NCBI GenBank assembly: GCA_017303855.1
Contig: JAFLBL010000002.1
Coordinates: forward strand, 62,001-126,000
Direction: 5' to 3'
DNA length: 64,000 bases
From: Chitinophagales bacterium
GTDB lineage: Bacteria > Bacteroidota > Bacteroidia > Chitinophagales > Chitinophagaceae
The translations under genes were made by a program, and so were the position numbers. The notes beneath the pieces are model-generated. The model ran no database searches. It was not told where the DNA came from and saw only the letters and a program-made list of their open reading frames with translations. Of this stretch, positions 53,850 through 63,134 are shown one piece after another. Every line of letters begins with the position of its first letter. Positions within the stretch are counted from its first letter, which is position 1.

Positions 53850-55031
53850 TTAGTTGATTTCTTTTTTATTGGTTTGCCTGCTGCCACTGTAGAGTTCATA
53901 TTCAAAAAGGCGGCAGTCAATTTTACTGGTATAGAATTCAAGCCGGCGCCTGGCTTTCAGCCCGATTTTTTTAGCCAGTTCCAGGTTGCCGGTAAACACA
54001 TAGCCATGGTAGCCGCCGCATTTTTGTTTCATAAAGTCGCCGATCCGCGCATAGGTTTCTTCCAGTTCTTTAAGATCACCCAGCCGCTCCCCGTATTCAG
54101 GGTTTACGAAAAAGATACCTGGTACATTTTGGGGAACTTCCGTGGCTGCAAAATCACATACGGCAAAATCAATCAGATCGGCCACACCGGCTGCGATGGC
54201 ATTCTTTTTTGAATTTTCAATAGCCCTGGCACTGTAATCGGTGGCAATGATACGCAGTCCGGGTACTTCTATGATCTGTTCTTCCAGCAGGGCGTCTTCT
54301 TTTACATATACGGACTCATCATATCCCTGCAGGTGCATAAAGGCATAATTTGTACGAAACAATCCGGGCCTCCTGTTGGTGGCAATCATGGCTGCTTCAA
54401 TCGCCAGTGTACCGGAGCCGCACATGGGGTTTACAAAAGGAGACCGGCGGTCCCAGGCCGTGGCATATATGGTGGCCGAAGCCAGGGCCTCCAGCATCGG
54501 GGCCTGACCGGGTATCTTGCGATAACCATGTCGTCCGAGTGAATCACCGGATGTATCAATAAAAACTTCGGCATTTTCATTTTTCCAGAACAGGTTGATT
54601 ACGGCTCCGCTGAGTTCAGCGCCGGTTGAAGGACGTACACCTCTTTTTTCTCTCAGCCTGTCTACAACGGCGTCTTTAACACGCAGGTTGGCAAACATGC
54701 TGTTGTTGATGGTGGGGTTGTTTACATTACTGGTGATGGAGAAATAGCCATCATCGGGTAAAATATTTTCCCAGGGATAACTCAGCAGATTTTTATAAAT
54801 ATCGTCCGCATTTACCGCTGTAAACTGTTTTATTTTATACAAAACCTGGCTGGCACAACGGAGATTCAGGTTGAGCCGGATGCAATCGGTCACGGTACCT
54901 GTAAATTTTACCCCCGTTATAAACGTTTCATCGGGCCGGTATCCCAGTTCAACAACTTCCTGTTCCAGCCAGGGAGCCAGTCGTTTGGGGCAGGTAATGA
55001 TTATCGTCGATTTGTCGGTGAATACATTCAT
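53850..55031 (-). CDS. THUMP-domain RNA methyltransferase (RlmL-like)
   Basis: This 393-residue protein has an N-terminal THUMP-like region and a class I MTase. NPMCGSGTLAIEAAMIATN is motif I; IATDYSARAIENSKKNA follows; VNPEYGERLGDL is the NPPY-type motif with Glu in place of the second Pro. It most likely methylates guanosine in 23S rRNA. Confidence 0.9.
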   Translation of the reverse strand: MNVFTDKSTIIITCPKRLAPWLEQEVVELGYRPDETFITGVKFTGTVTDCIRLNLNLRCASQVLYKIKQFTAVNADDIYKNLLSYPWENILPDDGYFSITSNVNNPTINNSMFANLRVKDAVVDRLREKRGVRPSTGAELSGAVINLFWKNENAEVFIDTSGDSLGRHGYRKIPGQAPMLEALASATIYATAWDRRSPFVNPMCGSGTLAIEAAMIATNRRPGLFRTNYAFMHLQGYDESVYVKEDALLEEQIIEVPGLRIIATDYSARAIENSKKNAIAAGVADLIDFAVCDFAATEVPQNVPGIFFVNPEYGERLGDLKELEETYARIGDFMKQKCGGYHGYVFTGNLELAKKIGLKARRRLEFYTSKIDCRLFEYELYSGSRQTNKKEIN

Positions 55032-55123
55032 GAAGCGGTAAAGATAAAGCTTTGCCGGTTGGCCTGTCCTGAATGAACTTCGTTTAGTTTTATAGGGCTG
55101 CTGCAGAAAGTGGCCGGCAACTG

Positions 55124-55963
55124 CTAACTAAAATCAGCTCCTTCACTTACTGCTGCCCATTCCTCAAAGTCCTTTCTCAGTTCTTCCAGTTTGAGCCGGG
55201 CACCTTTCAGTGCGGCGGCACCGAGCAGTAAACGGAGTGGCGGGTTTTCGGTTTCGGTAACCCGGATCATCGCTTTTGCCGCTTTTACAGGATCGCCTGG
55301 CTGATTACCACTATACCCGCGTATATCGCCCATGTTTTTCCAGGCAGTGTCTTTATAATCTTCAATTTTAATGCTGGTATTATTGGCGGAACGGCCGGCC
55401 CAGTCGGTACGGAAACCACTCGGACAAATTACCGTAACCTTAATACCAAGGGGAGTAACTTCTTTATAAAGCGCTTCACTGAGTCCGTCCACTGCATATT
55501 TCGTGGCATTATAAAATCCTACAGCAGGGAAGGAGCGCAACCCGCCGATAGACGCCACATTCAGAATATGCCCGCTGCGTTGCTGGCGCATATACGGCAG
55601 TACGGCATTGGTCATATTCGCCAGGCCAAAGAAATTAATTTCAAACATCCGTCTTACTTCATTTTCCTCGCTTTCTTCAACAGCGCCAAAATAGCCAATC
55701 CCCGCATTATTGACTAATACATCTATGCGGCCAAAACGGCCGATAGCTGCCTGTACCGCGTCTTGTATTTGTAGCGGAACGGTTACATCCAGGGGCAGGG
55801 CCAATGCGCTTTCCGGGTAAGCGGCAACTATATCTGCTACCTGTTCCGGTTTGCGGGCGGTTACGACTACTTTATATCCGTTGGAAAGGGCTTCTTTTGC
55901 CAGTTCACGACCAAAACCTGTGGAACAACCGGTGATGAACCATACTTTATTGGGGGTACTCAT
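55124..55963 (-). CDS. Short-chain dehydrogenase/reductase
   Basis: This 279-residue protein has GCSTGFGRELA (NAD-binding), NNAGIGYFG, NVASIGG and catalytic YNATK. A classical SDR; substrate unknown. A group of ATGAGTAAT repeats lies upstream of it. Confidence 0.93.
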   Translation of the reverse strand: MSTPNKVWFITGCSTGFGRELAKEALSNGYKVVVTARKPEQVADIVAAYPESALALPLDVTVPLQIQDAVQAAIGRFGRIDVLVNNAGIGYFGAVEESEENEVRRMFEINFFGLANMTNAVLPYMRQQRSGHILNVASIGGLRSFPAVGFYNATKYAVDGLSEALYKEVTPLGIKVTVICPSGFRTDWAGRSANNTSIKIEDYKDTAWKNMGDIRGYSGNQPGDPVKAAKAMIRVTETENPPLRLLLGAAALKGARLKLEELRKDFEEWAAVSEGADFS

Positions 55964-56020
55964 GTGATGTGATTTTATTGAGTAACAAAAGTAGGAGATT
56001 TATGTTCAGGAGGGGGAAAT

Positions 56021-56168
56021 GAGCAATGAGTAATCAGTAATGAGTAAAGGGGGAAGATGCTGAAAGAATGGAAACATTTTCTATGGCGGAGGTTTCAATT
56101 TTATAAACCAGTTCGATTAGCTACTGATTACTCATTACTCATTATTCATTACTCATTGCTCATTATTC
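56021..56168. repeat. ATGAGTAAT inverted-repeat cluster
   Basis: Short GAGCAATGAGTAATCAGTAA copies (56021-56047) face reverse copies at 56121-56163 such as ATTACTCATTGCTC. The arms can fold into a large stem loop. Similar short-word repeats appear at 61261-61290 and 62227-62306. Purpose unknown. Confidence 0.6.
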
Positions 56169-57321
56169 AGTCATTCCCGATCAGGTTCTCGTACAACACA
56201 TTCACCACCTTCCGGATCACCGTATTAAAACCCTCGCTGTATTTAAGATCGCATCCGTTACTGATGACAACAATGCCGAATTTATCTTTAACATTAAAGA
56301 ACATCGCACTGTGCAGTCCGTAAGCGGAGCCGGTATGGCCCGTCATTATTTTTCCGGGAATTAATTTATCCGTTTGCAGGAGGGCAAATCCATATCCTTC
56401 TTTTTCCGAATATGGAGTTTGCATGGCCCGGGCACTTTTTTTAGAAAGGATTCTTTTTCCCTTTGTTTTCCCCAGGTTCATATGCATCATCATATAACCG
56501 GCCAGGTCCGGGGCGGAGATCTTCATGCCACCGGTTGGTGAAAACACCGGTGTACTGTAGCCCATGGTATAGGCGGCAATTTCAGCACTGCGCGGATTGT
56601 ACGCCCCCGGCGAAAGAAAGAAACGTGCGGAATCACCATTATACTCATAGATGGAAGCAAAACGGGATTTATCCAGCGAGTCCACACAATAACCACCATA
56701 TAGTCCGAGCGGATCAAGGATATGGTGTTTCACATACTGATCAAACCGTTCACCGGAATATTTCTCGATAATGGTGCCTGCCATATTAAAGTTGAGGTTG
56801 CAATACTGGTAACCTTTTCCCGGTTGATAGTCGTTATAGCATTTAGCCCAGTCAGAATTTTTAGCAGGGTTGATCGCATCGAGGGTGAAATACCCCTGAC
56901 TGTCATTGATCGATGACAGATGCGACAACAAAAGCCGGAGGGTGATGATCGTTTCCGGATATTTCGGATTCCGTACAGTAAAACCCATCAGGTCACTGAC
57001 ATCTGTATCCAGCGATATTTTTTTCTTTTCCACGAGTTGCAGTATGGACGTGGCGGAAAAGGATTTGGAAATCGAGGCGATCCGGAACAGGCAGTCAGGG
57101 GTAAGGGGGGTATTGGTCTCCCGCTCTTTGACACCGAACGCCTGTGTATAGATCAGTGTATTGTTTTTTACTACGGCCACGGAAAGGCCGGTAACCGGTG
57201 CTTCTTCCATTATTTTTTTAATCCCGGCTTCGGCTTTACCGGGCTGGCAGTAGCCTGTCTGATCAAAAAGAAAAAGCAGAATGATAACCAGTAGTCCGGC
57301 GCTGTACGTTTTTGATTGCAT
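56167..57321 (-). CDS. Secreted serine hydrolase (beta-lactamase-like)
   Basis: This 384-residue protein has a signal peptide (about 1-25) and class C-type motifs: SxxK in RIASISKSFSA, YxN in YCNLNFNMAG and HTG in TGHTGSAYGL. Likely an esterase or peptidase of the beta-lactamase family. Confidence 0.9.
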   Translation of the reverse strand: MQSKTYSAGLLVIILLFLFDQTGYCQPGKAEAGIKKIMEEAPVTGLSVAVVKNNTLIYTQAFGVKERETNTPLTPDCLFRIASISKSFSATSILQLVEKKKISLDTDVSDLMGFTVRNPKYPETIITLRLLLSHLSSINDSQGYFTLDAINPAKNSDWAKCYNDYQPGKGYQYCNLNFNMAGTIIEKYSGERFDQYVKHHILDPLGLYGGYCVDSLDKSRFASIYEYNGDSARFFLSPGAYNPRSAEIAAYTMGYSTPVFSPTGGMKISAPDLAGYMMMHMNLGKTKGKRILSKKSARAMQTPYSEKEGYGFALLQTDKLIPGKIMTGHTGSAYGLHSAMFFNVKDKFGIVVISNGCDLKYSEGFNTVIRKVVNVLYENLIGND

Positions 57322-57573
57322 ATCCTTCGGTTATAGACAGTAAGCTATCAAAAACCCGTGATATAACCAACCGGGCAGCTGAAGCTTACATCGGGTAAAG
57401 CGCATTCCGTGACGGCTGTTCAGCGATTACTGCTGTCGTTGGTCGATCGGGGCTTTGCCATACCCTGTTGCCCGGGTAGGTTTGTGCCGTGCCTGGTATC
57501 CGGTGACCGGGCGGGCTTAATTAAAATGTCTTTTTATTACCACCAGGAAAAATGATCGTCCAATTATTTTTGA

Positions 57574-58248
57574 ATGACAAAACATATTACATTGAAACAA
57601 TCAACTACTCAAAACAGACGGACTGCTATACAGCAGTTGCTGACCGGCATGGCCGGTCTCTCGCTCCTCGGACTTCCTTCCGGCGCGGTAGCCGGGGCAT
57701 ACAGTGCCGATACAAAGACGGTATTGTCGGGTACTGAACCGTTTTATATTCCGCCAGCTGCGCCGTTACAACCGGGTCCGGGAGGACTCGATATCCGTAC
57801 GCTGATCCATAGTGCGCAAACCAATATGCAATTCTCCTGTGTGGAGTTTGCCGTGGCCGCGCGGAAAATGGGACCGGCACCACACTACCACAAAGAACTG
57901 GATGAACTGATGTATGTCCTGGAAGGAACAGCAACCGTTATGGTGGAGGACCGGTTTTATGAAATTCCGGCCGGTGGCTGGCATTTCAGACCTCACGGTA
58001 AAGTGCATACGTTTTTTAACAAAACGGATCAGCCATTCCGTGGTATTGACATGTACTTTAACCAGAATTTTGAAGACTACCTCGAAGAGTTAATACACCA
58101 GCTTATACCGGAAATGCTGGAGAAGAAACTGACACCGGAGGATCCGGGAATTGCCAAACGAATGCACGATCTCCATGAACGGTTTGGCATCGTGGGATAC
58201 CCGGAAAAAAGACAGGGAATTATAGAGCAATTCAACTTAATAGCATAA
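57574..58248 (+). CDS. Exported cupin-domain protein
   Basis: This 224-residue protein has a twin-arginine-like export signal (NRRTAIQQLLTG, about residues 13-24) and a cupin: PAPHYHKELDELMYVLEG and HFRPHGKVHTFFN. The His set suggests a bound metal. Substrate unknown. Confidence 0.8.
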   Translation: MTKHITLKQSTTQNRRTAIQQLLTGMAGLSLLGLPSGAVAGAYSADTKTVLSGTEPFYIPPAAPLQPGPGGLDIRTLIHSAQTNMQFSCVEFAVAARKMGPAPHYHKELDELMYVLEGTATVMVEDRFYEIPAGGWHFRPHGKVHTFFNKTDQPFRGIDMYFNQNFEDYLEELIHQLIPEMLEKKLTPEDPGIAKRMHDLHERFGIVGYPEKRQGIIEQFNLIA

Positions 58249-58353
58249 CCAGCAAGAGGTATTCTGTCACATGAGCCGGCTTCAGTCTGATCCTGTCTCC
58301 GGCCTGCATCCCTTGTGCTATAATTTATACAAATAGCGGTAAAATAATAAATC

Positions 58354-59805
58354 ATGCAACAACTTCTTTTTACAGCAGGCCTGCTGTTGCTTCAGCTGGC
58401 AGCTTCCTCACAAAACGGGTATATCCGGCAATCGTTTAAATTGCCTTTCAGCCAGGGTGAAAAGGATTATTATGTCAGGTTAGCAGGTACGGACTATGTC
58501 CTCAACGGGGATATTATCGCGGGCAATACCCTGCAGAAGACTATGCTGTACCAGACGAATAATCATGATTTTTATATCTGGCCAAAGGGAGAAATTGCCA
58601 TTAATATTGATGAAAGCCTGACCAACAGGGTGAACAGGGCGGGTGTGAATATGCGGAAACAGGCACTGGAAGCCATCGGGGAGTTTAACCGGTTAACCAA
58701 TCTGCGGCTGGTATCCCATACTAATCAGCGTGACTATATCACACTAAAATTTTCGCCGGATACCACATATGGAGGATTATCACCCGTTGGCCGGGTGGGT
58801 GGCGAGCAAATAGTCTGGATAACGGCACTTTCGTCAGTGCGCACCTACCTGCATGAGCTGATGCATAGTTTTGGTTTTTACCATGAGCAAAGCCGCCATG
58901 ACCGTGACCAGTATGTAGTGGTGGATACTACAAAGGCGGCTCCTGAATTCCGGTATAATTTTCAGATTGAACCGGGTGTTACCGGTACAGCCTATGATTA
59001 TAATTCGGTGATGCATTATTCAGCCGGGGCATTTGCCAGTAAAGACGGTGACCGGACGATACGGTGTAAAAACGGGAATGTGGTAACGGATTGCAGTCTG
59101 GGTGGCAACCGGTTAAGCGATCTGGATATTGCCGGCATTAACAGCAGCTATTTTTATAATGCTTCGTTACCCCGGGTGGTATACAAGGATTACCTGGTAC
59201 GGAAAGAAGAGCAACAGGTAATGTTTACAAATCAGCAATCGTCAGGCGCGTTGACAAAAATGACCAATCAGCAACTTGAGGAGGGGATGTACAAAATAAA
59301 ACTGAACCAGACGGGGAAGTACCTTGCCATTGAAGGTGTAAGCAAAGACAACGGGGCCCGGTTGGTTCAATGGGATTATGTAGATCAGGCCAATCATAAA
59401 TTTTATATCCGGAAAATAGCCGACGGCATTTATGTAATCAGTGCTGTACACAGCGGCAGGTATATCAATGCGGCGGGCCAGGGCACCGCAGATGGTACAC
59501 CGGTGATTCAATGGGATTATGCCGCGCAGGATAATGTACGCTGGAAACTGTATTATAAAACCGGCAACCAGGGATCCGCCTCGGGCTGGGTGATTCAGAA
59601 TAAAAATTCAGGAACGAATCTTTCTCTTCCATCCTTCAGCGGCAGCAATAACGGGGAAGCCCTGGTGATCCGGAAACAGGGATATAGTGACGGGGCACCG
59701 GAAGCGATACAAACATTTAGTTTTGAAAAAATCGGGAACCTTCCTTTGCGGGAGCAGGGACTGTATGATAATTCCCCGGGCATGTTGAAAAAAGTAAAAC
59801 AATAA
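58354..59805 (+). CDS. Astacin (M12A) metalloprotease with ricin-type lectin domain
   Basis: This 483-residue secreted protein (signal about 1-19) has the astacin zinc motif HELMHSFGFYHE with H167, H171 and H177, and the Met-turn SVMHYSAGAF. From about 310 a ricin-B-like domain follows (KYLAIEGVSKDNGARLVQWD and a second GRYINAAGQGTADGTPVIQWD-like repeat). It likely binds sugars and degrades protein outside the cell. Confidence 0.92.
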   Translation: MQQLLFTAGLLLLQLAASSQNGYIRQSFKLPFSQGEKDYYVRLAGTDYVLNGDIIAGNTLQKTMLYQTNNHDFYIWPKGEIAINIDESLTNRVNRAGVNMRKQALEAIGEFNRLTNLRLVSHTNQRDYITLKFSPDTTYGGLSPVGRVGGEQIVWITALSSVRTYLHELMHSFGFYHEQSRHDRDQYVVVDTTKAAPEFRYNFQIEPGVTGTAYDYNSVMHYSAGAFASKDGDRTIRCKNGNVVTDCSLGGNRLSDLDIAGINSSYFYNASLPRVVYKDYLVRKEEQQVMFTNQQSSGALTKMTNQQLEEGMYKIKLNQTGKYLAIEGVSKDNGARLVQWDYVDQANHKFYIRKIADGIYVISAVHSGRYINAAGQGTADGTPVIQWDYAAQDNVRWKLYYKTGNQGSASGWVIQNKNSGTNLSLPSFSGSNNGEALVIRKQGYSDGAPEAIQTFSFEKIGNLPLREQGLYDNSPGMLKKVKQ

Positions 59806-59832
59806 ACGCGTTATCCCGGTTTCGGTGTTGGT

Positions 59833-61248
59833 TTATCTGCCGAACGTTTTTTCAAATACGGCAAACCGGAGGTCCAGGTTTTTTCTCAACGCCGCTTTTA
59901 CCTGTTCGTCCTCTATAAAGCTGTACCGGATACTGTTGTATACCATCGCCTTAATGGCTTTATAGGAAATAAACGGATAGCGTTTGGCCAGCAGTACATA
60001 TTGCCAGGTAATGCTGGTACGCAGTATACCCGCGTCATCTGTACTGATTGTAATGGGCACTGCCGCCTTATAATAAAGGCTGATGGGATGCAGGTCGTCT
60101 TTTACATTCAGGATAAATTCATTGCTGCTGAGATTTATTTCCACGGCTACTTCATGATGTTTCATATAAGCAAGAAGTGAGCGGCTGTCCTTTTCCCAGG
60201 CCATATCCACGCCATGGCCAATACGGGCAGCACCGGCAAAACGTACGGCTTCATTGATATGCCAGGTGAGTTCTTCGGGAGCTACTAATCCGGATGTCAG
60301 TTCACCGGCGTGCATGGCATATTTAACCAATGGAAATTTCCGGTGCAGGTAGTTGTACATCGCCATGTGCAGCCAGTAATCCTGCATGGAAACCTCTCCG
60401 TGTTCAGGAGAAACAATGTTCACGCCGACAATCAGCGGACTTTTATCAGCGGAAATAAAATTTACGTAGAGATGTTTAAATAACTCTGCAGGCTCCATGA
60501 ACCGCAGCACAAAATTCTGATAGCGCAACGTAAAGGAATCATCATCGAGTTGCAGCTGCCTGTGCTGCTCACTGACCCGTTTATTGAATGCAAGGGCTGT
60601 ATCAACGGCACCGCCCGCCTCAAAACGACGGATGAGGTCTTCGAATACACTAAAAACAGTGTTTGTATCTTTTTGTATACCGGCTTGCCTTAAACGGTAG
60701 TTGAGACTGTCGTTGCCGGTAATCTTCAATGGAAATTTCGGACGGATGAATTGTGTTTCGATATAGCTGAGGTTTTCCGCTTTGGCGCGACGTTTCAGTT
60801 CCAGCAGGGCTTCGGGTACGGAGGCGTCCATGATCGCGTCAAACTTTCCGAAACTGTCGAAAAAAATATTCTCGGAAGGACCGGCTGCCGGGTGATAATT
60901 TTTTACGGACCATTGCTGAAGAATGGCCGTTTTCAGTGCCTGCAGATCGCTGACCTCGCTGAATTTTTTCCATGTTCCTGTTTTTCCGGCTGCAGTGGCG
61001 ACAGTATAAGTGTTCAATTCCACCCAGTAATCTTCCCGTATGGCTTTGGCCAGCAGGTAATCCGGCCAGGCGGATCCGGAAAAGTGGTGATGCAGGTCGC
61101 CACCTTTCGGCATGCCGGCAAAGAAAGCCGTCAGCTGTGCTTCATTATTACGGATGGATTCAAAATAGACGGATATTTTATCCTGGGCGTTGATATTGAA
61201 GTGAAGCAGCAGCAGTAAGAGCAGGGATAATTGTTTCATGGTTGGCAA
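59833..61248 (-). CDS. Secreted adenosine deaminase family protein
   Basis: This 471-residue protein has a signal peptide (about 1-21) and the ADA metal motifs: DLHHHFSG, YAMHAGELTS, RIGHGVDMAW and STDDAGILR. Export and size match the ADGF/CECR1-like branch. Function is purine salvage outside the cytoplasm (inferred). Confidence 0.9.
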   Translation of the reverse strand: MPTMKQLSLLLLLLLHFNINAQDKISVYFESIRNNEAQLTAFFAGMPKGGDLHHHFSGSAWPDYLLAKAIREDYWVELNTYTVATAAGKTGTWKKFSEVSDLQALKTAILQQWSVKNYHPAAGPSENIFFDSFGKFDAIMDASVPEALLELKRRAKAENLSYIETQFIRPKFPLKITGNDSLNYRLRQAGIQKDTNTVFSVFEDLIRRFEAGGAVDTALAFNKRVSEQHRQLQLDDDSFTLRYQNFVLRFMEPAELFKHLYVNFISADKSPLIVGVNIVSPEHGEVSMQDYWLHMAMYNYLHRKFPLVKYAMHAGELTSGLVAPEELTWHINEAVRFAGAARIGHGVDMAWEKDSRSLLAYMKHHEVAVEINLSSNEFILNVKDDLHPISLYYKAAVPITISTDDAGILRTSITWQYVLLAKRYPFISYKAIKAMVYNSIRYSFIEDEQVKAALRKNLDLRFAVFEKTFGR

Positions 61249-61299
61249 AGGTAGTAAATGGTGAGTGGTGAATGGTGAGTGGTGAGTGGGGTTTCGGGT

Positions 61300-61332
61300 A
61301 AAAAAAACGGTTCCGTTTTCAGAACCGTTTTT
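61300..61332 (-). terminator. Intrinsic terminator of the porin-like gene
   Basis: AAAAACGGTTC and GAACCGTTTTT pair over 11 bases with an 8-base loop; on the minus strand a run of eight T follows. It lies downstream of the minus-strand gene at 61405-62145. Confidence 0.8.
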
Positions 61333-61404
61333 AGCTATTTAAGCAGGAAGCGTATCCGCTTTATTTTTAACTATTCTCTATTGTCCACTTTCCATTTTCC
61401 TTTC

Positions 61405-62145
61405 TTACAATCCGCTCAATGTAATGCCCACTGAGAAAGGCCGCACCTGCGGACCCGCTCCATCGCGGAATACCGGCGTGAACTGGTAGGAACCATACAC
61501 ACTGAGATTGCCATAGCCGGCCCTGATCATACCGGAAAGACGTTGTTTATTAATGAACCGCTTGCTGGATTCCTTCATTACGTAATTGTTCAGTGTGGTG
61601 CCGCCGCTGTTTTCATAATCAGAACTGCGGGTATGCGCATTGATGAGGGTACCCACTTTTACACCAATAGCGAGCTTCAGCCCTTTACCGGTTTCAGGTG
61701 CTGCTGAATACCGGAATTCGATCGGGGCTTCCAGGAAAACGGTAGCCAGTTTTGTTTTCTTGAAGTGATTGGTATCACTCATGTTGGTGAAATGAAGGGT
61801 GCTGGTCTGATCCTTTATGCCCACATAGGTTTTGGAAAACAGGATATGGTCAGAACCGATGCCCGGACCAAAGGCCATGCTCAGTTTGGGATTATTTTTA
61901 AAGGGGAAGTCGTACATCAGGTATACGTTGATTGACTTGGAAAACCCTTTGGTGGTTATAGTATCGGGACGGCCGGCCCATCCGGTATAGCCAAACTGAA
62001 ATACCAGGTGGTCATTTGCCCGGTTGGCCAGGTTGGGTTTTTCTTTTTTCTTTTTAGGCACAATCACAGAATCGACAGATTGTGCTGAAAGACTGATAAC
62101 AGTAAAAGCCGCAACGGAAAACAGAATAAACTTCTTCATAATCAT
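61405..62145 (-). CDS. Porin family outer-membrane beta-barrel protein
   Basis: This 246-residue protein has a signal peptide (about 1-21), a Lys-rich periplasmic start and alternating strands ending RPFSVGITLSGL. Family is the PorT/OmpW-like barrel type; substrate unknown. Confidence 0.8.
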   Translation of the reverse strand: MIMKKFILFSVAAFTVISLSAQSVDSVIVPKKKKEKPNLANRANDHLVFQFGYTGWAGRPDTITTKGFSKSINVYLMYDFPFKNNPKLSMAFGPGIGSDHILFSKTYVGIKDQTSTLHFTNMSDTNHFKKTKLATVFLEAPIEFRYSAAPETGKGLKLAIGVKVGTLINAHTRSSDYENSGGTTLNNYVMKESSKRFINKQRLSGMIRAGYGNLSVYGSYQFTPVFRDGAGPQVRPFSVGITLSGL

Positions 62146-62226
62146 TAAGTAGTGAACAAAAGTAAAAGTGGTACAGTTAACAAAAGGTTAATACCAAGAG
62201 GGCAAGTCCCCGGACACTTAAAAACA

Positions 62227-62285
62227 AAGTACGAAGTTGGAAGTACGAAGTACGTTTTGATCTCCGTACTTCCAACTTCGTACTT
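62227..62285. repeat. Perfect 21-bp inverted repeat
   Basis: Arms at 62227-62247 and 62265-62285 are exactly reverse complementary, with a 17-base loop; further partial copies of CGTACTTCCAAC follow to 62306. It lies just downstream (minus sense) of the tRNA gene, so it may terminate or shape that transcript. Confidence 0.7.
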
Positions 62286-62310
62286 CGTACTTCCAACCTC
62301 GTACTTGTTG

Positions 62311-62384
62311 TGGACCCTGTTGGGATCGAACCAACGACCCGCAGATTATGAGTCTGCTGCTCTAACCAACTGAGCTAAGGGTCC
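62311..62384 (-). tRNA. tRNA with CAT anticodon (Met or Ile2)
   Basis: On the minus strand GGACCCT pairs with AGGGTCC, the D arm has GCTCAGTTGGTTAGAGC, the anticodon loop is CTCATAA and the T arm has GGTTCGATCCC. CAT can be elongator Met or lysidine-modified Ile2; the TTAGCTCAG start and the arms lean slightly to Ile2. CCA is not encoded. Confidence 0.9.
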
Positions 62385-62478
62385 TGCCTTTCAGGCGGCT
62401 GCAAAAGTACAGAAATTCCGGTTTAAACCCGTCATGTACTTTTAGGAAACAATTTCATAGTTTTACCCCGCTTTGCTT

Positions 62479-63072
62479 ATGCCTGAAAACGAGTCCATAA
62501 AGCGTTTACTTGCTGCTATTGCTTTTGCTAATGACCAGTCAGCCTATAAGGAGCTTTTCATCCTGCTGCATGGTCGTTTAAAGCAGTTTGCTTATTCTAT
62601 TCTCAAATCTCATGAGGAATCAGAAGAACTGGTATCTGACTTGTTTATCAAAGTCTGGCAGAAAAAGGACCAGCTGACCACCATTGAATCTCCGCTTCTT
62701 TATTTCTATACTTCTGCTAAAAACATGGCTTACAATAGGTTAAGTAAGCAAAAACGACAGGTCAATAGCTCCCCTGAAGAATGGCTGGTACAACTCAATA
62801 GCGTTTATTTTGACCCGGAACAGCTGATGATGACGGAAGAAATGATGCGTCAGATCCGCCAGGCTATCAATACACTCCCCCCCCGGTGCCGGATTATATT
62901 CAAACTGGTAAAAGAAGACGGTTTGAAATATAAGGAAGTAGCCGAATTATTACAGCTGTCTATTAAAACAGTAGAAGCACAAATGGCCATTGCTCTTCGT
63001 CGTTTAGGTAAATGTATGGAATTGGAAATCAATCAATTAAATATTAATACGCAGGCTACAAAGAAAAGTTAA
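62479..63072 (+). CDS. ECF RNA polymerase sigma factor
   Basis: The ATG at 62479 gives 197 residues; a TTG at 62473 is two codons earlier. Region 2 has KSHEESEELVSDLFIKVWQ and FYTSAKNMAYNRLSK; region 4 has LPPRCRIIFKLVKEDGLKYK and EVAELLQLSIKTVEAQM. It is the standard Bacteroidota partner of a FecR anti-sigma factor next to it. Confidence 0.95.
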   Translation: MPENESIKRLLAAIAFANDQSAYKELFILLHGRLKQFAYSILKSHEESEELVSDLFIKVWQKKDQLTTIESPLLYFYTSAKNMAYNRLSKQKRQVNSSPEEWLVQLNSVYFDPEQLMMTEEMMRQIRQAINTLPPRCRIIFKLVKEDGLKYKEVAELLQLSIKTVEAQMAIALRRLGKCMELEINQLNINTQATKKS

Positions 63073-63134
63073 ACTTTTTTTAGGGGTAATTACTGTGTTT
63101 TATTGTCTTAGCTATTTTACAACCAGCGTATTAC

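Noticed and set aside
62152..62373. Open frame crossing the repeat and the tRNA gene
   Set aside because: It runs through the inverted repeat and antisense to the tRNA, so it is a chance frame.
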